A DNA stretch of 64,000 nucleotides from Sphingomonadales bacterium. GTDB taxonomy: Bacteria; Pseudomonadota; Alphaproteobacteria; Sphingomonadales; Sphingomonadaceae. Under the pieces are notes generated by a model. The model made no database searches. It was not told the DNA's origin and saw only the letters and a program-made list of their open reading frames with translations. Made by a program: the position numbers and the translations under genes. Location: positions 1-64,000 of the forward strand of contig JAAURJ010000005.1 in NCBI GenBank assembly GCA_012032285.1. Reading direction: 5' to 3'. Every line of letters starts with the position of its first letter. Position 1 is the first letter of the stretch. Positions 46,756 to 56,856 of the stretch are shown in pieces.

Positions 46756-48000
46756 ATGGCTTTGCTGGAACGCTTGCTGCACGGACGAATCCAAAATGGA
46801 ACATTAACAATCATCCGCGCCGATGGATCGCAGGCCACATTGGGCGCAGCGGCACCGGGATGGCCGGATATTATCTTAAGGATCAAATCGGCAGGAGCCG
46901 AACGTCGGATATTGACCAACCCGGCGCTGGGTCTTGGCGAAGCGTTAATGGATGGCAGCGTTAGTGTAGATGATGACGATATTATGGGGCTAGTAGCGCT
47001 CGTCCGCGGGAATAATCCTTGGGAGAAAGGCGGAAAGCTGAAACCCGAAACGCCTGTAAAAAATGCGCTGTCCATGGCGCTGCGCCCACTCCAACAGCTC
47101 AATAATCTAACCAATTCACGGTCCAATGTGGCGCATCATTATGATCTGTCGAATGATTTTTACCGTCAATGGCTGGATACGGATATGCAATATAGCTGCG
47201 CCTATTGGGCAGACGGTGTGGCAACATTGGAACAGGCACAATTGGCCAAAAAGGCGCATATCGCCGCCAAGCTGTATTTGCAGCCGGGGCAACGGGTGCT
47301 GGATATTGGATGCGGTTGGGGCGGGATGGCGCTTTATCTAAACCGTGTTGCCGATGTTGATGTTCTGGGCATTACCCTGTCGCAAGAACAGTTGAAACTG
47401 GCGCAGGAACGCGCAAGCGCGGCAGGGGTGTCGGACCGCGTCAAATTTGAGTTGATTGACTATCGCGATCTGGCGAAGCGCGAAGCGCAAGGATTTGACC
47501 GCATTGTGTCTGTCGGTATGTTCGAGCATGTTGGCGTTCCGCAATTTGATATGTTTTTTCGTGCAGTCAGCAATTTGATGCGTGATGAAGGGGTGATGCT
47601 GCTCCATACAATCGGCCGCATGGGTGGCCCCAGCACAACCGATGCTTTCACCCGAAAATATATCTTCCCGGGCGGCTATATCCCCGCACTTTCCGAAACA
47701 CTTGCGGCCAGCGAGAAGGTGAAGCTGATCCATAGTGATATTGAAAATCTACGCATTCATTATGCGAAAACTTTGCGCGAATGGTATAAACGGGTGCAGG
47801 CGGTGCGCAGCGATGTCATCGCGCAATATGACGAAAAATTCTACTCCATGTGGTTATTCTATCTGGCGGGAGCGACGGCTGCCTTTGAAAGCGGGGGGAT
47901 GTGCAATTATCAAATCCAATATATCCGCCACCGTATCAACCTGCCTTTGACCCGGGATTATATGGCGCAGGCGGAAAAGGATTATCTGGCAAAGGGGTGA
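46756..48000 (+). CDS. cfa: Cyclopropane-fatty-acyl-phospholipid synthase
   Basis: SAM-dependent methylation of unsaturated acyl chains in membrane phospholipids. 414 aa. N-terminal lipid-binding part, then NVAHHYDLSNDFYRQWLDTDMQYSCAYW, SAM motif VLDIGCGWGGMALYL, GITLSQEQ, SVGMFEHVG and the active site KYIFPGGYIPALSE, plus the C-terminal Y-x-x-x-W...MWLFYLAGATAAFESG typical of CFA synthases. Preceded by a 216-bp divergent gap shared with the OmpA-fusion gene; no known operator seen there. Confidence 0.94.
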   Translation: MALLERLLHGRIQNGTLTIIRADGSQATLGAAAPGWPDIILRIKSAGAERRILTNPALGLGEALMDGSVSVDDDDIMGLVALVRGNNPWEKGGKLKPETPVKNALSMALRPLQQLNNLTNSRSNVAHHYDLSNDFYRQWLDTDMQYSCAYWADGVATLEQAQLAKKAHIAAKLYLQPGQRVLDIGCGWGGMALYLNRVADVDVLGITLSQEQLKLAQERASAAGVSDRVKFELIDYRDLAKREAQGFDRIVSVGMFEHVGVPQFDMFFRAVSNLMRDEGVMLLHTIGRMGGPSTTDAFTRKYIFPGGYIPALSETLAASEKVKLIHSDIENLRIHYAKTLREWYKRVQAVRSDVIAQYDEKFYSMWLFYLAGATAAFESGGMCNYQIQYIRHRINLPLTRDYMAQAEKDYLAKG

Positions 48001-48016
48001 AAAAAGCTTGTTTGGA

Positions 48017-48033
48017 TAGGGGCCTGACCCTAG
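48017..48033. repeat. Dispersed intergenic repeat TAGGGGCCTGACCCTAG, copy 1
   Basis: 17 bp, identical to 59981-59997, in the gap between convergent cfa and the DUF445 gene. Related copies occur at about 54260 and 56845. See findings. Confidence 0.6.
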
Positions 48034-48042
48034 CACGGGCAA

Positions 48043-49323
48043 TTATATCAATAATCCCACCGAATGGATGATCAAGCCAACCATACCGCCGACCAGAGTG
48101 CCGTTGATGCGGATGAATTGCAGGTCGCTGCCCACGGCATTTTCAACCCGGTCTGTGATGGTGCTGGCGTCCCACCCTTCGATGGTATCGGACACCAGGG
48201 TAACGATATTATCGCCATAATTTTCGGTGGTGCCGACAATGGCGCGGCGGGCGAATCGGTTGATTTGCCGTTTCAGCTTCTCATCCTTTTGCAGCGACCC
48301 GCCCAATTTGGTCAGCGCCTTGCCCAATTGACCCGCCATGGTCGCATCCGGGTTGCGTGCCGCCTTTAACAACCCCTCACGCCCCTGTTGCCACAAGCCG
48401 TCAATCCATATGCCAATTGCGGGGTTATCGAGCAGCTGCAATTTCCATTCATTGATCCGTTTCTGAGTCATTTTGTTATTGATCAGGTCGTCGGCAAATT
48501 GTGCAAGGCCCTCCTCACCCTTTTCGCGCAAGGGGTGATCGGGATCGGCCGCCATTTCGGCGATCAGCTTGTTCAATCCCTTAACTATGGCGTCGGCGAG
48601 CCGAGTATCCAGCCCGGTCCATTTCATAATTCCGCTGGCGCGTTCTTCCACCATGTCGCGGATCACTTGTTCATTGGCTTCCAGCGTTTTGGCGCTCCAC
48701 CCGATTATGCTATCGAGCACCGCCATATGCCGGCGTTCCTTAATCGCGGCCTTTAACATCTGTCCCAATAACGGCGCTATATCTAGTTTTTGAAGTTGTT
48801 GTTTCAGCGCTTTTTTGGCCTCATTGCCCAGCCGTTCGTCATCCAGCGATGACAGCATATCGCCGAGAAGCCGCGATGCGCCTGAACGCATCCGGCCTTC
48901 TCCGCCAGACGGATTGGCCAAAAAACGCCCAGCCGCGCCCGCCACATCCATATGACGCACCCGCTTTGCCACAACTTTGGTGGTCAAAAAATTGCCGCGC
49001 AGGAAATTGGCGAGCGTAACGCCTATCCGGGTTTTATTATTGGGAATGATGGCGGTGTGCGGGATGCGGATTCCCAGCGGATAGCGAAACAGGGCGGTAA
49101 CCGCGAACCAGTCGGCAAGTCCGCCGATCATCCCCGCTTCGGCAAAGGCACGCAAAAATCCCCAATTTTCGTCAACGCGGGTTTCCAGATATTTGGCTCC
49201 GACAAAAATAATCGCCATGACGACCAGCAAGGCAGTTGCGACGATGCGCATTTGCCGCAGCTCCTCCTGACGCTTCAAATAGCGCTGCGCCTCCGGCTTA
49301 CCAAGTTGCGACAGGGACTTCAC
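48043..49323 (-). CDS. DUF445 family membrane protein
   Basis: 426 aa. N-terminal membrane segment (MRIVATALLVVMAIIFVGAKYLE), then AFAEAGMIGGLADWFAVTALFRYPLGIRIPHTAIIPNNKTRIG, the hallmark of the DUF445 family, a long helical region and a C-terminal hydrophobic end RINGTLVGGMVGLIIHSVGLL. Function unknown, perhaps envelope related. Next to the RND operon but with its own start; 18 bp separate it from the RND stop. Confidence 0.88.
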   Translation of the reverse strand: MKSLSQLGKPEAQRYLKRQEELRQMRIVATALLVVMAIIFVGAKYLETRVDENWGFLRAFAEAGMIGGLADWFAVTALFRYPLGIRIPHTAIIPNNKTRIGVTLANFLRGNFLTTKVVAKRVRHMDVAGAAGRFLANPSGGEGRMRSGASRLLGDMLSSLDDERLGNEAKKALKQQLQKLDIAPLLGQMLKAAIKERRHMAVLDSIIGWSAKTLEANEQVIRDMVEERASGIMKWTGLDTRLADAIVKGLNKLIAEMAADPDHPLREKGEEGLAQFADDLINNKMTQKRINEWKLQLLDNPAIGIWIDGLWQQGREGLLKAARNPDATMAGQLGKALTKLGGSLQKDEKLKRQINRFARRAIVGTTENYGDNIVTLVSDTIEGWDASTITDRVENAVGSDLQFIRINGTLVGGMVGLIIHSVGLLI

Positions 49324-49341
49324 AGATGAGAGCTTTAGCCG

Positions 49342-52300
49342 TTATTCGGCCGGTTGCAACCCGCCGCTGTCGGGGGAGGGACCGCTTGGCTGCGGCCTAT
49401 CGGATGCCGGACGGGCAGATTTTTCCTCATCCTCCGGGCGATAGGTTAACAGCGTGCGGCGCAGCCACGGCCCAACGCGGCGTTCAAAACCATCGGCCAG
49501 GCTGAACCCCGCAGGCACGATCAGAAGAGTGAGAACCGTCGAAACAATCAGGCCGCCTATCACCACCGTTCCCATAGGCGCACGCCATGCGCCGTCACCC
49601 GACAGCGAAATCGCCGTTGGCACCATGCCTGCGGTCATCGCCACTGTGGTCATCACAATCGGCTGCGCACGTTTGTGCCCGGCGTCCATGATCGCTTGAA
49701 ACTTTGGAACGCCGCGGGCCATTTCTTCAATTGCAAAGTCGATCAGCAGGATCGAATTTTTGGAGACAATTCCAAGCAGCATTAGTACCCCGATCAGCAC
49801 GGGCATAGATATGGGTTGCCCCACCAGCCAGACAAGGAATATTCCCCCCAAAGGCGCAAGCGCAAGCGAACCCATATTGACAAGCGGGGACATCAGCCTT
49901 TTGTAAAGCAGGATCAACGTGGCAAGCACGAGCAGCACGCCTGCGACCAGTGCGATGATGAAGTTGAAAAACAATTCAGCCTGCCATTCCTCTTCGCCAA
50001 AGGGCGCATTGGATACACCGGTGGGCAGGTTTTTCATGATCGGCAGGTCATAAATGGCGGTATTAGCTTCGCCTTTGATGATATTGGGAGCAAGGTCAGC
50101 ACCCACAAAAATCCGGCGGCTTTGGTTGTAACGCTGGATCGCTGTTGGTCCTGCGCCATAGCTGATGTCGGCAACGCGGCTCAGCGGAACGGTCGCGCCC
50201 GAGGCAGTCGGCACTGGCAGGTTGCGTATGGTTTCAATATTCTCCCGCGAATTTTCATTCAACATGACGCGGATCGGAATTTGCCGGTCGGATAGCGAGA
50301 ATTTTGCGGCATTCTGGTCAATCTCGCCCAAAGTTGCAATCCGGATTGTCTGGCTGAGCGTGGCGGTGGTGATGCCCAATTGCGCCGCAAGATTGGCGTG
50401 GGGACGAATTACAATTTCCGGACGGCTGAGGTCCGCCGCAATGCGCGGGGCAACCACCAATTTGTTCAGTGACTTCATCTGCTCAACCAATTGGGCCGCA
50501 GCTTGTTCAAGCTTATCGGGGTCTGACCCTGTCAGCATCACCGAAATGTCGCGCCCCGTGCCGCCTCCGCCGCTTTGCGAACGGAAAGTGACCCGCGCAT
50601 CGGCGATTTTTTGAAGTTCTGGCGCCAATGCCCGTTCAAACTCGATCGAAGTTTTGTCGCGGTCTTTCTTTAACGACACAAAAACCGTCGAACTGCCCTC
50701 GCGGACGCGGGTAAGTGCGCGTTCCACTTCGGGCTGCGCATACATAAGGTCTGATACTTGGTCGGCAATCTTTTCAGATTGCTCAAGTGTGGTGCCAGGA
50801 ACGGTTTCAATTTCTACCCGGCTATCATCAATATTGATCGTTGGTTGAAACTGCGCCGGTGTGCTGGCGAACAAGAGTGCAGTGACTAAGAAAGAGAAAT
50901 AACCAATAATCAGCATCCATACACGCCGGTCTGAATAACGGGCGGCGAGATATTGATAGGATTGATACATCCGCATACCGAACAGGCGGGATAGCAATCC
51001 AGACAGTTTTAACAGGGCATAGCCTGCGGCAAAGCCGATCACCATGAGCAGGAGAAGCTGAATAAACTCCAGCGGTTTTTCGATCAGATACCATAAGGCC
51101 GCATCCTGATCGGCAATGACTGCGCTTGCGATATCCTTTGGAATTTCAAGCCCGCTGACCATTTGGTGCAGGGAAATGACCAGCCCTGCCGGGACGATGA
51201 GCAACAACAGGCCTAGGATTATCGCGCACAGCGTATAGAGGAAACGGTTGCGGATACCGGGCAATGCGTCCCTTTGAGCCTGCATTTTCGACCGGTCGAG
51301 CGTGCCGCCTAAAATCTTCATATACCGATCCATCATCGGGCCTTCGCCATGTTCGGCATGACCCTTTGATTTGAGGAAGTAAGCTGCCATCATCGGGGTA
51401 ATCATCCGCGCGACGGCAAGGCTCATCAAAACGGCGAGCACGACGGTGATGCCGAAATTCTTAAAAAACTGTCCCGATATGCCGGGCATTAAACCCACGG
51501 GCAGGAACACCGCAACGATACAGAAAGAAGTAGCCACCACCGCAAGGCCGATTTCGTCGGCGGCGTCAATCGACGCCTGATAGGCGCTTTTGCCCATGCG
51601 CATATGCCGCACGATATTTTCAATCTCCACAATGGCATCATCGACCAGAACGCCAGCGACCAGGCCAAGCGCAAGCAGCGAGAGGAAATTGAGATTAAAG
51701 CCCATTAAATCCATGAACCAGAATGTCGGTATGGCCGATAAAGGTATTGCCACTGCGGAGATCATAGTTGCCCGCCAGTCGCGCAAGAACAGGAACACAA
51801 CCACCACCGCAAGCAAGGCGCCCTCGATCATCGCCGCCATAGAGCTTTTATACTGGCCGCGTGTATATTCGACGCTGCTGCCTAAATTGATAAATTCGAC
51901 GCCGGGATTTTCCGTGGATATCTGCTTCATCACCGCTTCTGCTTCGTCATAAACGGCGACATCGGATGCACCGCGCGAGCGGGACATGGCGAAATTGACC
52001 ACTTCGCGGCCCTTGACCTTGCTGATCGAGCTACGTTCACCCACCGAATCCTGCACCGTTGCGATGTCGGACAATTTGATAGAGCGGCCTGCGCCCAGCG
52101 GAATTTCGATCTGCGACAGCGCATAGGCGGTGTCGGCATTGCCCAAAACCCGCACCGATTGGCGCGTCCCGCCCAGCTCCGCCCGCCCGCCTGCTGCGTT
52201 GACATTCACTTGTCGCAAGGCGCCATTAATCTGCGCCGCGGTCACTCCCAAAGCCTGAATTTTTTCCGGCTTCATGATCACACGGATTTCGCGGTCTACA

Positions 52301-52845
52301 CCGCCAAAACGGTCCACCTCAGCCATGCCATCAACGGATAAAAGCCGTTTTGATACAGTATCATCGACAAACCAACTCAGCTGTTCAATGGTCATATCAT
52401 CGGCCTTAACCGCGAAATAGCCAATGGGTTCACCAACAATATCCACCTTTGTGATACGCGGTTCCAATATCCCGTCGGGCAGCGAGCCGCGCACCTGATC
52501 GACAGCATTTTTGACTTCACTCACCGCTTCGGTGACATCAGTGCCGATTTCAAATTCGACAAAAGTGTTGCTGTTGCTCTCGCTGGCGGTGGAGCTGATA
52601 TTTTTGACGCCGTTAATGCTGCGTACGGCGGATTCAACCTGCTGTGTGATCTGGTTCTCAATTTCGGTTGGCGCTGCGCCAGGTTGAGAAATGCTGACAT
52701 TTACGGCAGGAAACTCAACGTCCGGATTGTTGACAATATCCATGCGGGCAAAGCTGAGAATCCCGGCCAAGGTAAGCGCCGCGAACAACACAAGCGGGAC
52801 AACCGGATTGCACGTCGACCAGGCGGAAATATTACGCAGACTCAT
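49342..52845 (-). CDS. RND-type multidrug efflux permease
   Basis: Inner-membrane proton antiporter of the AcrB/MexB class, 1167 aa, about 110 residues longer than usual (extra loop around residues 520-600, with two hydrophobic segments). Motifs: FARMDIVNNPDVEFPAVNVSISQPGAAPTEIENQITQ, proton-relay Asp pair in GLVAGVLVDDAIVEIENI, and LGIVSKNSILLIDFAIEEMARG. Substrates unknown. The C-terminal tail is basic and Pro/Ser-rich. Preceded by its membrane-fusion partner; no outer-membrane channel gene is here. Confidence 0.93.
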   Translation of the reverse strand: MSLRNISAWSTCNPVVPLVLFAALTLAGILSFARMDIVNNPDVEFPAVNVSISQPGAAPTEIENQITQQVESAVRSINGVKNISSTASESNSNTFVEFEIGTDVTEAVSEVKNAVDQVRGSLPDGILEPRITKVDIVGEPIGYFAVKADDMTIEQLSWFVDDTVSKRLLSVDGMAEVDRFGGVDREIRVIMKPEKIQALGVTAAQINGALRQVNVNAAGGRAELGGTRQSVRVLGNADTAYALSQIEIPLGAGRSIKLSDIATVQDSVGERSSISKVKGREVVNFAMSRSRGASDVAVYDEAEAVMKQISTENPGVEFINLGSSVEYTRGQYKSSMAAMIEGALLAVVVVFLFLRDWRATMISAVAIPLSAIPTFWFMDLMGFNLNFLSLLALGLVAGVLVDDAIVEIENIVRHMRMGKSAYQASIDAADEIGLAVVATSFCIVAVFLPVGLMPGISGQFFKNFGITVVLAVLMSLAVARMITPMMAAYFLKSKGHAEHGEGPMMDRYMKILGGTLDRSKMQAQRDALPGIRNRFLYTLCAIILGLLLLIVPAGLVISLHQMVSGLEIPKDIASAVIADQDAALWYLIEKPLEFIQLLLLMVIGFAAGYALLKLSGLLSRLFGMRMYQSYQYLAARYSDRRVWMLIIGYFSFLVTALLFASTPAQFQPTINIDDSRVEIETVPGTTLEQSEKIADQVSDLMYAQPEVERALTRVREGSSTVFVSLKKDRDKTSIEFERALAPELQKIADARVTFRSQSGGGGTGRDISVMLTGSDPDKLEQAAAQLVEQMKSLNKLVVAPRIAADLSRPEIVIRPHANLAAQLGITTATLSQTIRIATLGEIDQNAAKFSLSDRQIPIRVMLNENSRENIETIRNLPVPTASGATVPLSRVADISYGAGPTAIQRYNQSRRIFVGADLAPNIIKGEANTAIYDLPIMKNLPTGVSNAPFGEEEWQAELFFNFIIALVAGVLLVLATLILLYKRLMSPLVNMGSLALAPLGGIFLVWLVGQPISMPVLIGVLMLLGIVSKNSILLIDFAIEEMARGVPKFQAIMDAGHKRAQPIVMTTVAMTAGMVPTAISLSGDGAWRAPMGTVVIGGLIVSTVLTLLIVPAGFSLADGFERRVGPWLRRTLLTYRPEDEEKSARPASDRPQPSGPSPDSGGLQPAE

Positions 52846-52876
52846 AGTTTATTCCCATTTATCGCGGCACATTCCA

Positions 52877-54067
52877 TCAGTTTTTCATCAGCTTTGGAAC
52901 AACAACCTCACCCGGTTGTAGGAACCCTGCGGCGCGCAGCACAACCCGTTCGGTGCCGTTCAAACCCTCGGTAATTGCAATGCCGGATGCGGTGACATCA
53001 CCCAATTTTACCGGGCGCCGCACCGCTTTATTGTCTTTACCGATGATATAGACATAGGCACCGTCACGGTCATTCTGGATCGTTGATTCGGGCAATATAG
53101 GTGCGGTGATCGCACCGGCTTTTATCACCACATTGGCAAAACCACCGGGACGCAGGCTGTTATTAAAGGGCAGGGCGATGCGGGCTATACCCTGCCGGTT
53201 TTGTTCGTTGATAATAGGCGCAATTTGCCATATCCGGCCCGAAAATTCCTGCGTTCCGCCGACAGGCGTAACCGCGGCCTGTTCACCCACCGCCATGGCA
53301 GCAAGATCGGATTCGCCCAATAGCGCCTGTAATTCCATTTCGCCATTTTGCGCGATGCGGAATAATGTGCCGCTGCCGCCGCCAACGGTTTGTCCTGTCT
53401 CGACATTACGTGCCAGAATATAGCCGCCCACCGGGGCCCGAATATCGAGACGCGCATTACGCGCCTTTGCTGCGCCCAATTGGGATATGGCGACATTTAC
53501 CCGCGCCCGCGCACTATCGCGCGTGGCCATGCGGCGGTCCACATCGGCTTTTGAGATAAAACCCCTGTCGACAAGCTTCAAAGCGCGCTGCAACTCATTC
53601 TCCGCCAGTTGCAGGTCAGCCCTGGCCACACCAATCTGCGCTTGCAGCGATGCCGCCTCTTGCGATTGGACAGATCGGTCAATGCTGACCAATATCTGTC
53701 CCTGTTTAACCCAGTCACCAGCATCAGCATAGACGCGCACCACCTGTCCGCCTTCGCCGACCACACCGACAGGCACATCGCGCCGCGCGGCCAAAGTGCC
53801 GGTTGCGTTGATGGCGCGTACGACAGTTGCACTACCCGGGGAGATAACGGTGACGGCTTGGCCGGCATCCTTTTTATCATCGGCGGCGGTTTTGGCGATG
53901 TCGCCCTGTCCCTTGATCACCGCATAGGCGGTGCCAGCGGCAATAATCAAAAGCAGAATAAGTGCGCCCGCAATCATCCAGCTACGCTTTGTGCCGGTTT
54001 CCTGCTCTATGCCGTTTGATATGCTGGTGTCGCTGGTATTGGCGTTCAGACTTGTTTCGTAGTTCAT
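52877..54067 (-). CDS. RND efflux periplasmic adaptor
   Basis: Membrane-fusion protein linking the RND pump to an outer-membrane channel. 396 aa. Single anchor (MIAGALILLLIIAAGTAYAVI), hairpin region (SLQAQIGVARADLQLAENELQRALKLVDRGFISKADVDRRMATRDSARARV), and barrel motif NVETGQTVGGGSGTLFRIA. It sits 31 bp before the permease in one operon with a 300-bp upstream gap. Confidence 0.93.
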   Translation of the reverse strand: MNYETSLNANTSDTSISNGIEQETGTKRSWMIAGALILLLIIAAGTAYAVIKGQGDIAKTAADDKKDAGQAVTVISPGSATVVRAINATGTLAARRDVPVGVVGEGGQVVRVYADAGDWVKQGQILVSIDRSVQSQEAASLQAQIGVARADLQLAENELQRALKLVDRGFISKADVDRRMATRDSARARVNVAISQLGAAKARNARLDIRAPVGGYILARNVETGQTVGGGSGTLFRIAQNGEMELQALLGESDLAAMAVGEQAAVTPVGGTQEFSGRIWQIAPIINEQNRQGIARIALPFNNSLRPGGFANVVIKAGAITAPILPESTIQNDRDGAYVYIIGKDNKAVRRPVKLGDVTASGIAITEGLNGTERVVLRAAGFLQPGEVVVPKLMKN

Positions 54068-54371
54068 TACATTCTCACGCGGGAGTGGGCTTTGATTTTT
54101 GCTGTATTATATGAATATATCACCGTCTGCAAGCGTGCAGGCCAAGATATATATGCAGCAAAGACCTAAACATTAGGATTGCCGGAATTTAGCCGCGCAA
54201 CAATATTGACAGGCGGCATATAATTTCGACCAACGACATGAAAAACAGGGGAATGGCGCAGGTCCTGACCCTAAAGAAAAAAGCCTTATAATGCAGCCAG
54301 AGAAAAAAGCAAAAAGGGCCGGTACAAAAGACCCGGCCCTTGCCAAAATTAAGCAATTGCAAACCTGTGGT
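54068..54371. other. Gap between RND adaptor and the GlsB-like gene
   Basis: No ORF. It holds the promoter side of the RND operon, a copy of the dispersed motif (AGGTCCTGACCCTAA at 54260-54274) and, at 54311-54341, the terminator of the GlsB-like gene. Otherwise AT-rich with no clear operator. Confidence 0.5.
54311..54341 (-). terminator. Terminator of the GlsB-like gene
   Basis: On the minus strand AAGGGCCGGG - loop - CCGGCCCTTTTTGC; stem of about 8 bp with a T-run. Sits 30 bp after the stop codon. Confidence 0.8.
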
Positions 54372-54644
54372 TTAACGCACGGTGCCGCGCTTGATCAGGT
54401 TGACTACGCCAAGAAGCACCACCGCACCAATGAACGAAGTTAACAATGTCATCGGGTCAAAGGCGCTATCGCGAAGCCGTCCGCCGCCCAGCAATCCGCC
54501 TAGGAAAAAACGGCCGATGATCGAACCAATGCAGCCGACAATGACATTCATGATGATGCCCATATCGGCATCGCGGTTCATTACCTTGCTGGCGAGCCAG
54601 CCCATTATACCGCCCATGACTAGGGCCAAAATCCAACCAATCAT
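54372..54644 (-). CDS. GlsB/YeaQ/YmgE-type stress membrane protein
   Basis: 90 aa, three hydrophobic segments. MIGWILALVMGGIMGWLASKVMNRDADMGIIMNVIVGCIGSIIGRFFLG is the conserved transglycosylase-associated signature. Function not established; homologues respond to stress. Monocistronic, with a terminator at 54311. Confidence 0.88.
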   Translation of the reverse strand: MIGWILALVMGGIMGWLASKVMNRDADMGIIMNVIVGCIGSIIGRFFLGGLLGGGRLRDSAFDPMTLLTSFIGAVVLLGVVNLIKRGTVR

Positions 54645-54783
54645 ATCTTCTCCTCCTGCTTGCTATATCATCAATACTATACCCGAACTGTATTATGGGA
54701 GTAATACTATCATAGCCGCTTTGGAGCAGCTTGCCAAATCACAATATTTTTTCTGAATAATGCAAGCGACTGTGCATAAAGCA

Positions 54784-54816
54784 AAACCCCCGAAAGCCGA
54801 AGGCCAACGGGGGTTT
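54784..54816 (-). terminator. Terminator after the DUF1153 gene
   Basis: AAACCCCCG (54784-54792) pairs with CGGGGGTTT (54808-54816); in the minus direction it ends GGGGGTTTTGC, 28 bp beyond the stop. Confidence 0.8.
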
Positions 54817-54843
54817 GACATGATCACTAACGAAGGTTTTGTG

Positions 54844-55143
54844 TCAGTATTTTTGCTGCCGCTCATAAAGATCGCGGTAATGTTGGATCCGCGTCACACG
54901 AAGGCCCGCCATTCCCGAACGGTCCACGGCACGCTGCCATGAAGCAAATTCTTCCAGCGTCAGATCATACCGTTCGCACGCATCGTTAATGGTCAGCAAC
55001 CCGCCATTAACAGCTGCGACCACTTCCGCTTTACGGCGCACAACCCAGCGGGTGGTCCCTGCGGGCGGAAGGCTATCCAATGTTAAAGCTTCCCCAAGGG
55101 GGCCAATAACCTTTGCCGGGCGGATTTTTTGGTTTTCTATCAT
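54844..55143 (-). CDS. sciP: DUF1153 / SciP-like cell-cycle regulator
   Basis: 99 aa, matches the CtrA-inhibitory protein SciP of Caulobacter: KVIGPLGEALTLDSLPPAGTTRWVVRRKAEVVAAVNGGLLTINDACERYDLTLEEFASWQRAVDRSGMAGLRVTRIQHYR. In Caulobacter it blocks CtrA-activated transcription by binding near its sites. Sphingomonads encode CtrA, so a similar cell-cycle role is likely but unproven. The start ATG 55143 overlaps the end of an upstream alternative frame. Confidence 0.88.
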   Translation of the reverse strand: MIENQKIRPAKVIGPLGEALTLDSLPPAGTTRWVVRRKAEVVAAVNGGLLTINDACERYDLTLEEFASWQRAVDRSGMAGLRVTRIQHYRDLYERQQKY

Positions 55144-55222
55144 GTTATCCTCGATTTTATTGCCCCGGTGATTGCCTGTTGTTCAGGCGTGATTTGTTTT
55201 AACGCAGCCGCTTTTCCATTGC

Positions 55223-55540
55223 CTAAACCGTCTTGGTAAATGCCTTGGTCATAATTGGCCGAATCCTGATATTCCGGAAGATCCTGTGGAAAAATGCGCC
55301 ATATGGCCCTATAGCTGCGTCCTGCGGTTGCAACTTCGCGGCGAAATACCGGATGCGCTGTGTCATTCCGTCGCCAAAGACAGTGGGTCGCGCGATAGAT
55401 TCGCGTGAATTGGCCAGCATTAACAGCGCCGTAGGGCTTGTGCCCTGCCGCGATATCGCCTTTGAGATCAGCGCACGAAAATCTGGCCGCGCAGAAGGCG
55501 TGACTGTAAATTCGTTCAAATGGGGAAAACTCATTTCCAT
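55223..55540 (-). CDS. Hypothetical ORF, possibly frameshifted
   Basis: Frame MEMSFPHLNEFTVTPSARPDFRALISKAISRQGTSP...VFGDGMTQ runs to 55223. A second minus frame is open through the same stretch and continues to 55140 (HPVFRREVATAGRSYRAIWRIFPQDLPEYQDS...AITGAIKSRIT), ending in a TGA overlapping the sciP start. A shift near 55360 could join the first half of one to the second half of the other. Neither resembles a family I know. Treat this as a tentative gene. Confidence 0.35.
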   Translation of the reverse strand: MEMSFPHLNEFTVTPSARPDFRALISKAISRQGTSPTALLMLANSRESIARPTVFGDGMTQRIRYFAAKLQPQDAAIGPYGAFFHRIFRNIRIRPIMTKAFTKTV

Positions 55541-55693
55541 GAGGTCATCCCTACATAGCATCCTTAAATGATGGGTAAAGGAGGTCTTCACCCAATATTA
55601 GGTCAGGTTAACGCCGGTTATCATTTTGGAGCCGCTTTTGTTTCATTATGAGAATGGACAACGCAAAACTGGCATTTCCGGTAAATAATCCCT

Positions 55694-56836
55694 ATGGGGC
55701 ATTCCAATATGGACCATAAAAATTATTCAGAAAGCTTCCAATTGGGAGCAAATTTATCCGGCAAGCGAATCGTTGTGGCCATGTCTGGCGGGGTTGATTC
55801 GTCTGTTGTGGCGGCCATGGCGGCCAGCACGGGCGCGGAAACCATCGGCGTAACGCTGCAACTTTATGATCATGGCAGCGCGGTGAAACGGGCCGGGGCC
55901 TGCTGCGCCGGGCAGGATATACGCGACGCCCGCGCGGTCGCGGACAAATTGGGCATTGCCCATTATGTGTTCGACCATGAAAGCCAATTTCGCGAATCTG
56001 TGATCGACCATTTCGCCGATGAATATATGGCGGGACGCACGCCCATCCCGTGCGTGAGGTGCAATATGGGGGTGAAATTTACGGATCTGTTCCGGTTGGC
56101 AAAAGAATTGGGAGCAGACTGTCTTGCCACAGGCCATTATGTCCGCCGGGTCGAAGGGGCGGCGGGCGCAGAGCTGCACCGCGCCTTTGACCCCGCACGC
56201 GACCAAAGCTATTTCCTGTTTGCCACCACACAGGATCAGCTTAACTATCTGCGCTTTCCCTTAGGCGGCCTTCCCAAGCCGCAAGTGCGAGAAATTGCGG
56301 AGCAGCTTGGCCTCATCGTTGCGAACAAACCCGATAGCCAGGATATATGTTTCGTTCCCGACGGCGATTATGCCAGCGTTGTGCGCAAAATTCGCCCCGA
56401 AGCTGATAGCGGCGGGGAGATTGTTCATATAGACGGCCGCGTGCTGGGCGAGCATAAAGGGTTGATCCATTATACCGTTGGTCAGCGAAAGGGGCTGGAA
56501 CTGGGCGGGCAACCGGTGCCTTTATATGTTATCCGGCTTGATGCGGAGAAGCGGCAGGTGATTGTCGGCCCACGGACGGCGCTTGCGGTGAAGGCGGCGC
56601 GGATTGCTGATGGCAATTGGCTGGGCGATGTGCAAGGCCGCCCGCTGCTAGCCAAGGTGCGGTCCATGGCAAAGCCGGTTGCGGCGCATATGGAAGGCGA
56701 ATGGCTGCGCTTCGATATAGCAGAACAGGGCGTTGCGCCGGGGCAAGCAGCGGTGTTTTATGACGGCGACCGCGTGCTGGGCGGCGGATGGATTGAAGAA
56801 ACAGAGGCAGTGGAGATGGATTTGACGATGGCCTAG
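55694..56836 (+). CDS. mnmA: tRNA-specific 2-thiouridylase
   Basis: Makes 2-thiouridine at wobble position 34 of tRNA Lys, Glu and Gln using sulfur from a persulfide relay and ATP. About 375 aa. PP-loop [13 protein letters not shown], first Cys in [15 protein letters not shown], second catalytic Cys in [15 protein letters not shown], and [13 protein letters not shown] 55694 or 55709 may be used. Stop 56836 is followed by a motif copy at 56845. Confidence 0.95.
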   Translation: MGHSNMDHKNYSESFQLGANLSGKRIVVAMSGGVDSSVVAAMAASTGAETIGVTLQLYDHGSAVKRAGACCAGQDIRDARAVADKLGIAHYVFDHESQFRESVIDHFADEYMAGRTPIPCVRCNMGVKFTDLFRLAKELGADCLATGHYVRRVEGAAGAELHRAFDPARDQSYFLFATTQDQLNYLRFPLGGLPKPQVREIAEQLGLIVANKPDSQDICFVPDGDYASVVRKIRPEADSGGEIVHIDGRVLGEHKGLIHYTVGQRKGLELGGQPVPLYVIRLDAEKRQVIVGPRTALAVKAARIADGNWLGDVQGRPLLAKVRSMAKPVAAHMEGEWLRFDIAEQGVAPGQAAVFYDGDRVLGGGWIEETEAVEMDLTMA

Positions 56837-56856
56837 GCCATTTATAGGTCCTTACC

